DNA of 64,000 nt from Isoetes taiwanensis (taxonomy: Eukaryota; Streptophyta; Lycopodiopsida; Isoetales; Isoetaceae): positions 64,001 to 128,000 of the forward strand of contig JAJEKV010000114.1 in NCBI GenBank assembly GCA_021234155.1, read 5' to 3'. Shown in pieces: positions 32,206-43,527 of the stretch. Each line of letters begins with the position of its first letter. Within the stretch, counting starts at the first letter, position 1. The notes under the pieces are model-generated. The model ran no database searches. It had not been told where the DNA came from and saw only the letters and a program-made list of their open reading frames with translations. The translations under genes and the position numbers were made by a program.

Positions 32206-32928
32206 TATAGCATATATTTCAGGGGAACATAACAGTAACAGCCAAGGCAGATGGGGATGCCCCATGACAATTGATCGAGCCAGAAAATGTTTATACCATT
32301 GTTAGCTTTGTCAACATAACTAAGCTAAACTCAAGACCAAGAGCTAACGACAAGAATCAAACAAATCTCAAGGGATATGAGATAGGCTAAGCCTCACTCT
32401 ACTGGCATCATACATCACCAACATAGTCATACCATCATAATTTATCTTGCACCAATTCATAAACTTCATTTGAGATTAGAGAAATTGAGATCACATGAGA
32501 GAATCACATAGTCATATTCAAAATATCATGCTTCAATATAATAATATTCAGCTGATCAAAGAAACATACTCACAACTTCAAGAACTTTGCCCGAATATCA
32601 TCTTATAGAAAACTCTACTTGATCCCAGCCACTAGATCTATGCAAATAACAACCTTAGATCTAAGTTCTAACTGCCATAAGTTCACTAGAATTTGCCATC
32701 TCGACATTAATCTAGACCATCTAAGCTCCTTTGCAACTACATGCTCCTCAAGATTCATGGCACATCATCAAAATGTCAACCACGAAATAATTCCATAAGG
32801 ACTTTAATACTCCTTCTAATCCATATGTTCCACTTCAATACAATATAAATATTCCTCCTCATGCTTCTCCACAATATTCGCACATTTCTTACATTTTCTC
32901 CACATTACACCCATATACTATTTATCCA
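32206..32928. other. No gene recognised
   Basis: AT-rich, C-rich relative to G on the plus strand; no domain or repeat seen. Confidence 0.5.
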
Positions 32929-32967
32929 TACAAGAAATTTATCGCGGCGGCCTTGCGGCCGCCGCGA
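32929..32967. repeat. GC-rich perfect hairpin in a shared repeat end
   Basis: CGCGGCGGCC-TTGC-GGCCGCCGCG is a perfect 10-bp stem. The preceding TACAAGAAATTTATCGCGGCGG has its reverse complement at about 14718-14742, in the LTR-B region, so the two sites share a repeat family end. Confidence 0.75.
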
Positions 32968-33289
32968 ACATTTCTCTTTCTCTGACCTGCTGCGAAAGAA
33001 GTTTTGTGGTAAGTCGAATAGATCTCAATTCTAAACATCCTTGCAATGCGAAAGAACATGCATGAGTTGAACCTGCACTATTGCCATCTGTTTTGCATCA
33101 AGGAGGACATGGTGCCCGAAATTACCTCATGTCCTCAAGATTTTGTAGCAAAAATGTCTTGAACATAGATGGTAATCAAAATTATGTAATTATTCTTGGC
33201 TTAAACTTTTCACATCTTCCCCTTAACACCACCTTGCTCCTAATCATTCTTGGCTTAAGCTTTTTGCATTGTCTCCTTAACTCATGTGT

Positions 33290-33425
33290 GCCAAGCCTTG
33301 TGCACGGCGGGGGTTTTTTAATCCTGGTAGTAATACGCCTGCTGCTCTCTCTTTGTACTTGGGTCCCATAGGCCAGTTGGTCTCCGTGGACGATAAAATC
33401 ATATTCTATTCTATTCTATTCTATT
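33290..33425 (+). mobile_element. LINE 3' end with ATTCT tail
   Basis: GGTTTTTTAATCC, GTAGTAATACGCCTGCTGC, TTGGGTCCCATAGGC and GGACGATAAAA match the 3' UTRs of the LINE copies at 298-1960 and 52105-54092. A five-unit ATTCT tail follows at about 33397-33423. No coding part of the LINE remains, and the 5' arm of the conserved hairpin is decayed. Confidence 0.82.
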
Positions 33426-35208
33426 CTATATAGACTTTGAATGTTGAAAATATATTGCATGGTTGATTTGCAACTTTGAAGGTAAATACAAACTTTAGCG
33501 TTTTTCATTGATGAATTGAATTAAATTGAACTAAATTGAAGAGTACAATAAACAGGTTGTTTATGCTACCTAATCTTACAAATTTTAGCTTTTTTCCATT
33601 GATGAATTGAATTGAATTTGAAATGTCGTTTATGCTAGTATATCTGACCAAAATGTGGTGTCCAATTTTATCCAATAATAGCATTCTATTTTTTTATTCC
33701 AAATTAGCTAAGCGGATGCTCCTTCGTGAGCGATAAATTCTGGGGAACCTTTGCAATCTACTTGTTGAAATTAAGAATTTTCAATAGGAACTTTTTTTTT
33801 CTCAAGAAATGGAAACCATAGGATTTTTCCATTTTTTTTTTTGTGGGGGGGGTTGAGTTCTAGAGTTTTACATAATGCTTCTGCTAGTTTAAGGTAATAG
33901 AGTTTGTCACTCCTGATGGTCCTCCGTAAGGCGGTAAACTTCAAGAGTGATATCGGGGTTGATATTCCAAGAACCTAGGATTGACGAGAAAAACTCTGAT
34001 CCGTCGATTTGTTCGGGGAATCCAACTATGCTAGCCTACGAACAGAGCAGAGGCGGGCTGCCAGGCTAGTGAAAATGATATTTGTCAGGCTTAAACAAAG
34101 GCTCTATCTTTTTTCCTGCTTCAAAATCCTTCAAAATGGGCTCCTGTGGACGAAGCATCCGCCTCCCTTCCGCAAAAGAGTTTAATTTCTAGTCTAAGTA
34201 TGTCGATGTTCTAACATGACTGCGGCCCCTTCTTATAAATATGGGTTTGCCGAATCTGAGACCATTCCGTTCTGCAGCCTTCTGCAGCCCATTTCTTTGA
34301 ATGGAATGAAGGCCTTGAGCTCATGTTTTTCTTCAGAATCAGATCCTTCCAGTCCCCTTGAAGACATTTTTGAAGCATAGAAGACGTTTTTGAAGCCGTA
34401 AACCTTTGATTCTCGCCTCAGTTCTCAAAACAAAGCATATTTGGCAGCTTTTCGGATGCAAGAGGTAAATTGTTTAGGATGCTATTATTTGCGTTCCAAA
34501 CTGGGTCGCTTGTTTTCTGATCTGGCAATCAAATTATTTGAGAAATGTAATTGCCTTCTCCCCTGCAAATATTCTGAATTAACTCCTGGTTGAACTCTCC
34601 TCTTCTAAACATAGGCATCGAATTCGCCCCAAATTTGGAGCACTGGAACATGCAACAGGAACATGGCAGCTTCCTGAGCTAACCAGAAGTGAACTGTCAT
34701 ATGCAAATCGGAGGTGCAATCAGACATTGCAAATAGGAAGAAGTCGCCATCGCCTGGAAACGCCTAGAAATGGTGAGATTGCTGCTTCCAAATGCCATGC
34801 TTGTCCTTTGCTTGTCTTTGAGTATGAGAGATCCGCCGACAGACCACATAGCAACCTTGCCATATGTGTCGCGATTGAAAATTTTGTGGATATCTGTTTT
34901 TCTATTTTTTCCCCCGGACAAAATCAGGGACGTGGCAACAAACTAGCAAAGGAATCGAAGAAATATTCGAGAAGCATCTTGCCTATAGCAATTATATACT
35001 TTAGATATTTCACAAATTTAAGCACGTTATATAAAAATAGTCAAGTTAAAACACACTACATTTATTCCTCCCCAAAAGTATTCATCGTACCGATGAATTG
35101 TCTTCATCTTGGTCCTCAAAAGTGGGTCATGAAAATGGCATCACAATTTAACAAAACACAGGGGTTCAACTCTATATGGCATGTGCATTCCTTGGGTATG
35201 GAGAAACA
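33426..35208. other. No gene recognised left of the gypsy element
   Basis: A TATA-like TTATAAATATGG lies at about 34234. A short tandem GAAGACATTTTTGAAGC/ GAAGACGTTTTTGAAGC occurs near 34360-34396. A plus-strand open frame at 34727-35221 has no recognised motif. Confidence 0.45.
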
Positions 35209-37079
35209 CATTTGCCCTTGAAGTGGCAACATGAAGAAGAGAAGAAGATATGAAGAAGATTCTAAGTATTGGAGGAGCTATTAAGGAAAAGTATCAGGCT
35301 GAAAGAGAATCTAGGCCGGTAAGTACCTACGCCAAATCCCTAGCCAAAACTAGCCACCCTTGATTTTTCCCAAATTTTTTGAGCCTATCTCCTATTTTTC
35401 CTTGAATTTCCCCTATCGCTAGCCAAATATGCCCTAAAGATGCCTAAAAATCCAAAAATGCCAAAAAATCTATACCTTTGCCAAGTGGCATCCTAGTCAT
35501 CATCCTAAAGTGCCAAAGATGTCAAAAAGTCAAGTGAAAGTCAAAATAGAAAGTCAAAAGGCACACTTTCCAAAAATACCCTTGCCACGTCATCAAGAGT
35601 CAAAATGCCACCTAGGATGGCCACCTTGCTCACAAAAATGCTTTGTCATCCAACTTTGGTTATATCTTTGCCACTTGGGTCAAAATCATGCCACCTCATC
35701 AAAAATATCAAGGGGCATTTAAAATTTCGAAAATCCACTTAGGCAAAAAGCCATGTTTGACTTTGCCACATCATCCTTCATTATGCCAAGTCATCATTTC
35801 ATCATGTCCAGTCACCATTGATTCACCTTTTTTAGCCAAAAAATCAAAGTGCCATTTTCCTAAACTTGACCACATCACCATGTTGCCCCAATGAAAATAT
35901 GCCCACGGCACAAAAAATCTCAAAAAGACCTTATATAGACCCTTGAATTCCACTTCTTGGGAATCGTGCCCTTTGAAAAAATATAAAAAAATTGTCCTAT
36001 TCTACCCCAGACCTAGATTCCTTTCGGTAATCACCCCCCTCCCCGTGGCTCACCCGGGCGTGTGGGGCGGTGGAAATCACCGAATCCCGTGGGCAAGACC
36101 GTTAATTTGAAAGTTTCGTGGATCGAGCTATATATCCCTGGTGACTTTTTGATTTAGGCACGTGGGATATATCCCTTGAAGAAAATCCTGCCAAGATCCA
36201 TTAGGGTTCTATGATTCTCGGCTTCCGCGCACTTTGAGTGATGCGGAAGCGGTTCGCTGATCATAATCGACTTACGGAACCAATCGAATCATGAAGAGGA
36301 TGCGAATTAATGGAGATCATGCCAAAACGAGAATATTGCCTATTTTTGGGAAAGAAGAGTTTCGTGGCCATATATGAGACAAATTGGAGCTCTAACTACC
36401 ACGACACAGGTCTATAAAATGATCCAGAGCCGTATTCCACACAGGGAGAGAGGATTTTTGATGAGAAACCCGCCCTTGTTCTTGAAAGCCAAGATTTTTG
36501 AAGTTCGATACAAATTCTATTTGAGTGATCAAATGGATTACGGCGGTGTATTATGTTCCTAAGATAATCGAGAAAAGTTTTCTTGAGCAATTCATGGTGT
36601 TTCCCCTTTCTTCAATCGATTTACGAGTTTTTTTCAAAAATTAGGGTTTTCCCATTTTTTTATGTGCCGATCCACTTACGGCGAACTTTTATACAATTTC
36701 CCATCAATCTTGATCAACAAATGAGTTGAAATCAATTCAAGTTATCGATATTATCTAGATTTAGCTAAACAAATAGCTATTACGCGAGAATTTGCTCAAA
36801 TATTTCATTTGCATTCAAAGGAAGTTTATTTGCATCCCAAAGTTTTTTCTTCAATCATTTTCACCACTTTGTTCTGAGAAAACATCCAGTCATACACCTG
36901 CATTCACATATCACCTTATTTCCTCACATTTGCACCTCTTTTCTCATCTTTTCATCCCCTCACCACACCTTTGGCTCTCTGCACCCTAAACACGAGAATT
37001 TGGCAAGTATCTTTTAGGAAATCCCACAATTTAGAGATTTGTGCATCACGGTTTTGCAAGGATTACGTGAAAGGCAACA
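35209..37079 (+). repeat. 5' LTR of the gypsy element
   Basis: Aligns along its whole length with 43528-45396, with scattered substitutions and small indels (for example 35321-35340 against 43636-43660). Ends GTGAAAGGCAACA at 37079. Contains a TATA box CTTATATAGACCC near 35930, conserved in the right copy near 44250. A possible primer-binding site TGGAGGTCCCAGGGATTC starts at 37085; its complement has the GAATCC typical of a tRNA T-arm, but I cannot name the tRNA. Confidence 0.9.
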
Positions 37080-37138
37080 TCTTTTGGAGGTCCCAGGGAT
37101 TCTCTAAAAACTCTTGCAAAAAAAACTTGAGAGCCCTC

Positions 37139-38330
37139 ATGGTGAGGCACCCAAGGAAGGCTGGTACGGATATGGATGGTGATGGAGAGCCTAGCCATCT
37201 TTGAAGATATGCCTCTGGAGCACTGGGTTGGCGGCGGCGGCGGCGCCCGGCAGCGGCACCCCTAGGCAACTATGCGACCCTATCTTGAGGTTGGAGGCGC
37301 CTCCTTCCTTCTGACCCTTTTATGAAAAGAAACCCCTTGAGGTATTTTTAAACTCATTTGATGATTATTTTAGGAATCATGCTCCTAGAGGTATGACTAA
37401 GTTGGAATTGTTCAAGCTTTCTTTATCACGATGATCTTGCTACTAAATGGTTTAACACTCAAAGAAAGATTTATGGTGTTCACACATTTGAAGAGATGAG
37501 GAGCAGATTCATTGATAGGTTTGGCGAATCTGTGACTCTGAAACTTTGCTTGACAAGCTGCATTCTCTTTCTATTAGAAGTGATGAAAGCATAGAAGCTT
37601 ATGTTGATAGATTTGGAGAGCATGTGATAAAGTGTGAGTCAAAGGGTGTAGATAATCCTCCTTTGCATTTGATCCTTTGCTTTCTTGCATGGTTTGAAGT
37701 TGAGACCTCTGTTTACAAAAGTTAATGAAAATACATCAACAACAACGTTTTGAGACATTACCAAGGGTATTTTCCAAAGCAATTGAGATCAGTAGGCTAA
37801 GGGCTGCATTTTTCTACTTTTTGAGCACGTTGATCTTGATTATTTCAATGATTTAGAGACTAACTATGAACAGTGTAATGCAGTGAAGAAGAAAAATTCT
37901 TTTGAAGAAGATATGAGAGAAGAGATTTCTAAGTTGCAAGCTACTAACCTCAAAATTGCAAGCCCCGAACATGCGGGACTGCAGAGACACTTATGGAGGT
38001 TACCAAGCAACTCTCTCGAGCTCAAGAAGGCTCCAAACACCAGGAGATGAGGCATCCGATTTCAAGTCTTGATTCTACACAAAGTAGAAAACATTGTACC
38101 CTCTTTTGTAAGAAGCCGGGCCATTCGAGAGAAAGTAGTTTCTTTGGTCCAAGCCTTGCCCTAGATGTGATAGAAAGGGCCACAGCGGTAAGGAATGCCT
38201 GTGTGTTCATATTGTAAAAAACAGGCCATTATGAAGGCAGTGCGGGATCAAAGAGTATATGTTGAAAGATAAGGGTAAGGATGTAGATGCATCCTCTTCT
38301 CATCTTTGTTTCTCGATTCTGATAGAAGGA
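37139..38330 (+). pseudogene. gypsy gag with zinc knuckles, broken
   Basis: Starts at ATG 37139 (MVRHPRKAGTDMDGDG). The retrotransposon gag fold is recognisable in WFNTQRKIYGVHTFEEM-type sequence (37447-37500) and LDKLHSLSIRSDESIEAYVD (about 37545-37610), with several stops and shifts between them. CCHC-type knuckles follow at about 38095-38240 (CTLFCKKPGHSRE, and a second ending in CKKTGHYEG). It would form the particle coat; this copy cannot. Confidence 0.75.
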
Positions 38331-38935
38331 GGTGATGAACTTGAAGAGAAGAAGAGGTCTTGGCTGCTGGTACTCCCTATAGCCTAAGATCCGGACCTCA
38401 GCAAGCCAACATGCCTAGAAATAGCATAGCTCCCTGCCCTCTGTGGTTCTGAGCCGGTTTCACCCTCGGAATGGCCGGGGCCTGCTTTGTGTTAGGTGAA
38501 GTTGACCAGGTGTTGAAGTCTGCTAGAGTCACCCTAGATGTTTTGACCTTGTTAAGAATAGCACCTTCCTATAGAGGCGTGTCAAAACACTTATAGAGGA
38601 GAATTGAGAACCTATTGTCCACAACATTTCTAGAGTTGGGAAAGACCACGGTATATTCTCATGTGAAGCTCAAGTCGAAGGTAAAACACTCTCTAAAGTC
38701 ATCTTGGATGGAGGCTCGGGGTATAAATATCATGCCTTTACATATTATGGACTCTTTAGAGTTAAAAATCACTTACGCAGCCCCAATTATTCTAAAATCT
38801 TTTGCTAATGAGAGTGTACAACCAAAAGGAGTCGTTAATGATGTCTTGGCGGATGTAGGGGGCATCAAGATGACCACGGACTTTGTTGTAGTCTGTTTCC
38901 TTCTCAGTTGGCAGCTATGACCTTCTTTTGGGCGG
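38330..38935 (+). pseudogene. gypsy aspartic protease remnant
   Basis: The active-site word VILDGGSGVNIM (about 38700-38735) and the following hydrophobic core (ADVGGIKMTTDFVVV, 38845-38890) are characteristic of gypsy protease. Frame changes flank it. Confidence 0.7.
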
Positions 38936-39129
38936 AAATGGCTCGGGGTGGTTTTCGCAAAGCAGTTGGGGAGGAGGTAAATGCACAATAACGGATGGTA
39001 AGCAAGAAGTCACACTCTACAACCCGGGAAGGTAAACTCCAAGAAGAATTTGCCTTTTCAATTGATGATGCACTAATTTATAAAGATGTAGGTGTGTACA
39101 ACATCTATGTAGATCCACTTTTGGAAGAA

Positions 39130-39545
39130 GAAGAGCAAAAACTTGATGAGCATACTCATACATTGTTCTTTGATGGCGGTTGTAGCGAGGAAGTTGAGCC
39201 TAGCTTTGTCTTCTTTGCCATCATTAAAAGCCAGAAGGCTTTGGCGATTGGCTAAAAGCGCAAGAATTCACAAAAAATATAACCTCTAATGAGGCAGAGT
39301 ATCAAGCTTTGATTGCAGGTCTCCAAGAAGCTTACATGATGGGAATCAAAAATTTGAATATAAAGGGGACTCTCAGCTCGTGTGCAATCAAGTCCAAGAG
39401 GTATACCAAACCAAGCATTCAAGGTTAGTACAACTTAAAGAAGAGGTTTTGGGACTACATTAGACAAATTTGAGGCTGGACTATAGAGCATATCCCTAGG
39501 CATTTGAATAGTGAAGTAGGCAGGCTAGCTAAAGGTACCATATTG
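39130..39545 (+). pseudogene. Archaeal-type RNase H (aRNH) domain upstream of RT
   Basis: Four signature blocks in order: TLFFDGG (39156-39178), TSNEAEYQALIAGLQEAYMM (39284-39343), KGDSQLVCNQV (39362-39394, after one missing base) and IEHIPRHLNSEVGRLAKG (39484-39537). These are the Asp, Glu, Asp and C-terminal HIPR..N blocks of the additional RNase H known from Tat/Ogre-type plant gypsy elements. The last catalytic Asp position reads Gly here. In Tat elements this domain normally follows the ordinary RNase H; here it lies between protease and RT. Frameshifts near 39255 and 39365 make it non-functional. Confidence 0.78.
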
Positions 39546-39699
39546 GATTTTTTAGGTGAAGGAGCCTTTCGGGGAAGAAGAAGAGCCCTGAACCTCTCAC
39601 GGACTTGCCCAATTCTAACTATAGGGATAGAGGAAGCAAGCGAGAGAGCAAGTCATTTGTATCCAAAAGAATGGCCAAACGGAACCACGAAAGTTGGTC

Positions 39700-40480
39700 C
39701 AAAAGCTCACGAGCCTTGCTTCAACTCATTTCCTATCTTTGTGTCAAGAATTCTCGGATGTCTTTGCTTGGGATTACTCACGAACTAAAAGGAATTCCTC
39801 CCTCTAAAGCAAAATTTGAAATAAAAAGTAAAAAGGGCTCGATCTGTTAGTGAGAAATTAAGGAGGATAAATTACGCCTTTTGCCACTTATCTATGAAGA
39901 ATTAAAAACTATGGAGAGTTCTAAGCTGATATGTGAGACATTGGAACTGAGTGGTTGTCTTGCATTGTGCCGATCAAGAAGAGGAGTGGCCAACTTAGAA
40001 TTTGTATTGATTATAGAGATATCAATAAGGTTACAATCAAAGGCTGCTACCCCCTACCGTTTCTAGAAGAAGTTTTGCATACCATGAGTGGAAAAAAGTC
40101 TATTCTCTTATGGATGGCTTCTCGGTTTCAACCAAATAGAAGTTGATCCTTTATCACGACCAAAAACCGCCTTCATTACACCTTGGGGAACTTATATGAT
40201 GCTAAGAATGCCATTTGGCTTGAAAAATGCCCTGCAACCTTCGAGGAGGGCAATGAACAATATTTTTGAGTCATTATCTCCCCAAGATTTGGGGCTTTTA
40301 CGGATGATTTGACTCACGGCCACCTCTTTGGAAGATCATCTCAAAACAATCTCTAATATGTTTTCTTTGTGCGAGATCGATGGTGTGAACTTAAATCCAA
40401 AAAAGTGTTTGTTTTTCTTGACAAAGGTGTCTTTGTTAGGCCATCGGATATCGAGAAGAAGGAGTTGAGATTGCTGCGGA
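39700..40480 (+). pseudogene. gypsy reverse transcriptase, broken
   Basis: Recognisable blocks: FSDVFAW (about 39750), then VPIKKRSGQLRICIDYRDIN (39965-40026), YPLPFLEEVLHTMSGKK, RPKTAFITPWGTYMMLRMPF (40157-40216) with GLKNA, and the active-site word FTDDL (40298-40312) in place of the usual YVDD or FVDD. At least four stops or shifts. Confidence 0.85.
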
Positions 40481-40519
40481 CAAAGGCGACAATAGTTCTC
40501 GACCTCGATTACCTAAAAC

Positions 40520-41130
40520 ATTGAAAGCGGATCAAAGGTTTTGTTGGTACACTTCAAGGCTTGAGGATCTACATCCCCAACTTCTCTCACATTTTGAGAC
40601 CTATCACCAAGCTCACCAAAGTAGGGTATGTATCCAAAAATACAAGTCAAAAGGTTCGGTTAGTGGAATGAAGATTGCCAAAGGGCATTTGAATTGATCA
40701 AAGAAGAGCTCAACAAGAAGGTAACACTTCTTGCCCCTAAACCAAATGAAGATTTCCAAGTTTATATAACTTGGTTACATCATTTCTTTGTAGGATTAGC
40801 CTTATTTGAGAACAAAAGGGTACTAAATTATGCGGGGAAAGCGGTTGGTGGAACACAGAGAGGTGAATTACCCAGTCCTAGAGAAGTCTGCTGCTGCCCT
40901 AATATTTTTGACCACTAAATTCCCCATCTTTGATGCAAGCTCCAAAGATTCAAGTCTATATGAAGGTCAATCCTCTTCCAATGTTGTATGGTAAACAAGC
41001 CACGAAGACCAAGTTCTATAAGTGGGCTGCCATGCTTCAAGACTTTGCCATTGAAGTCCACCTTGTCAAAGCAGAGAAAAGGATCCGAGTAGTTTCATAC
41101 CCTATGCCTTCTACAAATATGATTTGACCT
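40520..41130 (+). pseudogene. gypsy classical RNase H, broken
   Basis: LLAPKPNEDFQVYITW (40727-40775), GLALFENKRVLNYAGKA, a scrambled ALIFTTKFP segment near 40895, and KTKFYKWAAMLQDFAIEVH with KAEKRI (41005-41085) are the connecting and RNase H blocks that follow RT in gypsy elements. It therefore coexists with the aRNH domain at 39130-39545. Confidence 0.75.
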
Positions 41131-41229
41131 CTAAAGAGGATCAAGCGAAGAAGAAGAGGTATGTCATTTAGTTGGAGAAGCCGGTCTTGGATGCAACCCA
41201 TTGTCAATTATCTAAAACATCAAGAGGTC

Positions 41230-42444
41230 CCTGCCACATTTTCACCATCGAGAAAGTTAAGTTTAGGAAAAGATGTCTAACATATGTCTTTGGTTGAGGA
41301 CATTTTATGTAGGAAGATGCCTTCCACAGATTTTGTTGAGGTGCTTGGTGAAGAAGAGCAGTACAAGCTCTAAGACATGCCCATGACCTCTGACTTTTTG
41401 TGGTGGACATTATTCTAGGGATGCCACAGCCAAGAAAAATTCTAAGTTCGGATACTATTGGCCTACACTTCACCATGATGTCAAAAGATGCGTCTTGAGT
41501 TGTTACATTTGTCAAAAGCATGCCCGACAAAGCGCTGAAGGTACCTCCCCTTTCACCTATTGTGGCCCTGGCCCATTTCTTGTTTGGGGATTAGATTATG
41601 TTGGTCCTATACACCCATCTTCCTCTGCCGGACATGAATACATCCTAGTTACTCTGAGACTTCTTCACTAAATGGGCTGAAGCAACTCCATTGACAAGTG
41701 CCAATCACGGATACCACAACAAGTTTCCCTCTTGTCTAATATATGTGCTAGGTTTGGAGTACCATTGAAGATTGTTTTACGGAGGAGGCGCCTTTTGTGA
41801 ATGAAGTAATAGACAAGCTTACCCAATTGCTTGAGATAAGACATACAAAAAGTTACGCTTACTACCCTCGGGGAAATGGCGGCGAGAATCCACCAATAAA
41901 ACTCGATATCCATTATGAAGAAGGCGGTAGATAGGTTTCCAAGAAGGCGGCATACAAAGTTGATCTATGCCCTTTGGTCCTCTGAGAACCACTTATAAAG
42001 TGGCTATAAAAACACTCCTGCCTCTATTGTTATGGTACTAGTGTCATTCTACCCTTTGAGTTGCGGTACTTTTCGCCAAGGGCGATGCAAATACAAGTCA
42101 AAAGTGAAGAGGATGCTATGCAGTGCGGGGCTGCGGTGAGATGCTAGCCCTTGAGGAACTTCGAGAGATAAGACTCTCTGGTGATAGCGGAACACAAGAT
42201 GAAAATCAAGAAGAAATTTGACAAACAAGCGTTAGAAGTCAACTATCGGGTTGGTGATTTGGTGCTTAAGTTAGCTAGAAACAAAGATCCCACTCTAGGT
42301 AAGTTTTTACGCAAATTGGGAAGGTCCATTTGTCATTTCTTCACATCTTTGGAGTAAACTCATATTACTTACGGGGAGTTAGAGTCAGAGAGAATTTTGC
42401 CAAATCCTCTCAATGCACAACACTTGAAAGCTTATTGGATCTAA
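41230..42444 (+). pseudogene. gypsy integrase and C-terminus, broken
   Basis: The zinc-binding part ends CYICQKHARQSAEG (41498-41540). The core has GLDYVGPIHPSSSAGHEYIL (41587-41646), FFTKWAEA, and YYPRGNG (41860-41881), the region preceding the catalytic Glu. The C-terminus ends NAQHLKAYWI and TAA at 42442-42444, a common gypsy pol ending. No chromodomain seen. Several stops interrupt it. Confidence 0.78.
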
Positions 42445-43527
42445 ACTAGCTAATGCTAGTAGGTATAGTTAAGGTAGTCTAAAAAAGGTTGAAGTAGTTG
42501 AAATTGTTCTAGATATAATTTGCTAACACTATGGGGAGAAAACAATAAAAAGAAGAAAAAGCTGAAAAGAAAAAATATATCGTTTTGATCTTTAACATTG
42601 TCATTTGCGGGTTCATTAGTTGTTACGTTTAAAAGCCAGCCCGGAAAAACCATTGCTTCCTAAAGTTTGTGCTCATATCACGGGAACTCAAAATCATCAT
42701 GAGCAGTTTCTTTGAACATCTTGTGATGAATGCGGGATTGAAGTACTAATCGAGTCATCATGTCATTTTGCGGGACCATCCTAGTCTTCCATACCATTCA
42801 TTTTTCATTTATTGGCCTCCCATTCATATAAGCCTTACTCCTACTTTTATTCATCACCTACTGTTTGCTATTCACCCCTGTGCATCATAAAAGCGATCTC
42901 CTAACTCTCTATTTCATGTCATTTGCGGGATCATCCTTTACCCATTAGCTTGACTTTATACCCTTTGCCATTTTTTTTCTTTTGGGCAAATTTGCGGGAC
43001 CATTACATCTTCTAGAATGTGTGCGCACCCTTCCATAACATTCTAGCTTCATCCAAGACTCCTACAAGAATGGGTATTTGAAATCCCAAAAAGTATCAAG
43101 TTTTATTCACAAGATCATTGAAGCAGATTTTGGGCGTTCCCCAAGTTCCAACATTTATGGGAAGTCAAAAGAACATGGTAGCGAGACCCTACAAGTCACA
43201 AATGTTCAAAAGTCTTTCTTTGTGTTCAAAGTTGCTTGAAATTCATCACCAAAAATGTGAAGTACACATAGTTCTATCCAGTTTCCTATTCTGGCACCAT
43301 TTTCTATTCATGAAGACCTCAAGAAAACCTTATATTATCTCAGGAACAGGAGATGCATTGATTTGGCATTCACACTCATATATTTGCACTTTTCAGATGC
43401 TTTTATGCTGCACTCTAAGAAGCTCTGATATTTTAGAACAGGAGAATTCAGATCCGGATGTCGGGGAGAAGTTTTTTACAGGGTTTCAAATTTTGGGGGA
43501 CCAGCCATTTTTTCTTTTGGGCAAAGA
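42445..43527 (+). other. Gypsy 3' internal non-coding region with repeated TTTGCGGG motifs
   Basis: About 1.08 kb between pol and the right LTR. The word (CA)TTTGCGGG(AC)CAT occurs at about 42602, 42767, 42917 and 42990. A polypurine tract TTTTGGGGGA (43492-43501) lies about 26 bp before the right LTR; it may be the primer for plus-strand synthesis. Confidence 0.6.

Noticed and set aside
31738-32265. Open frames of 124-167 codons on both strands
   Set aside because: They run through two copies of a 180 bp direct repeat and read the same repeat words; no protein family is recognised.
37085-37102. Gypsy primer-binding site naming a specific tRNA
   Set aside because: The sequence looks like a tRNA 3' end complement but starts several bases from the LTR and I cannot match it to a known tRNA with confidence, so no tRNA is named.
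36971-37269. Separate gene overlapping the end of the gypsy 5' LTR
   Set aside because: The plus-strand frame contains the gag start; the minus-strand frame is its shadow.
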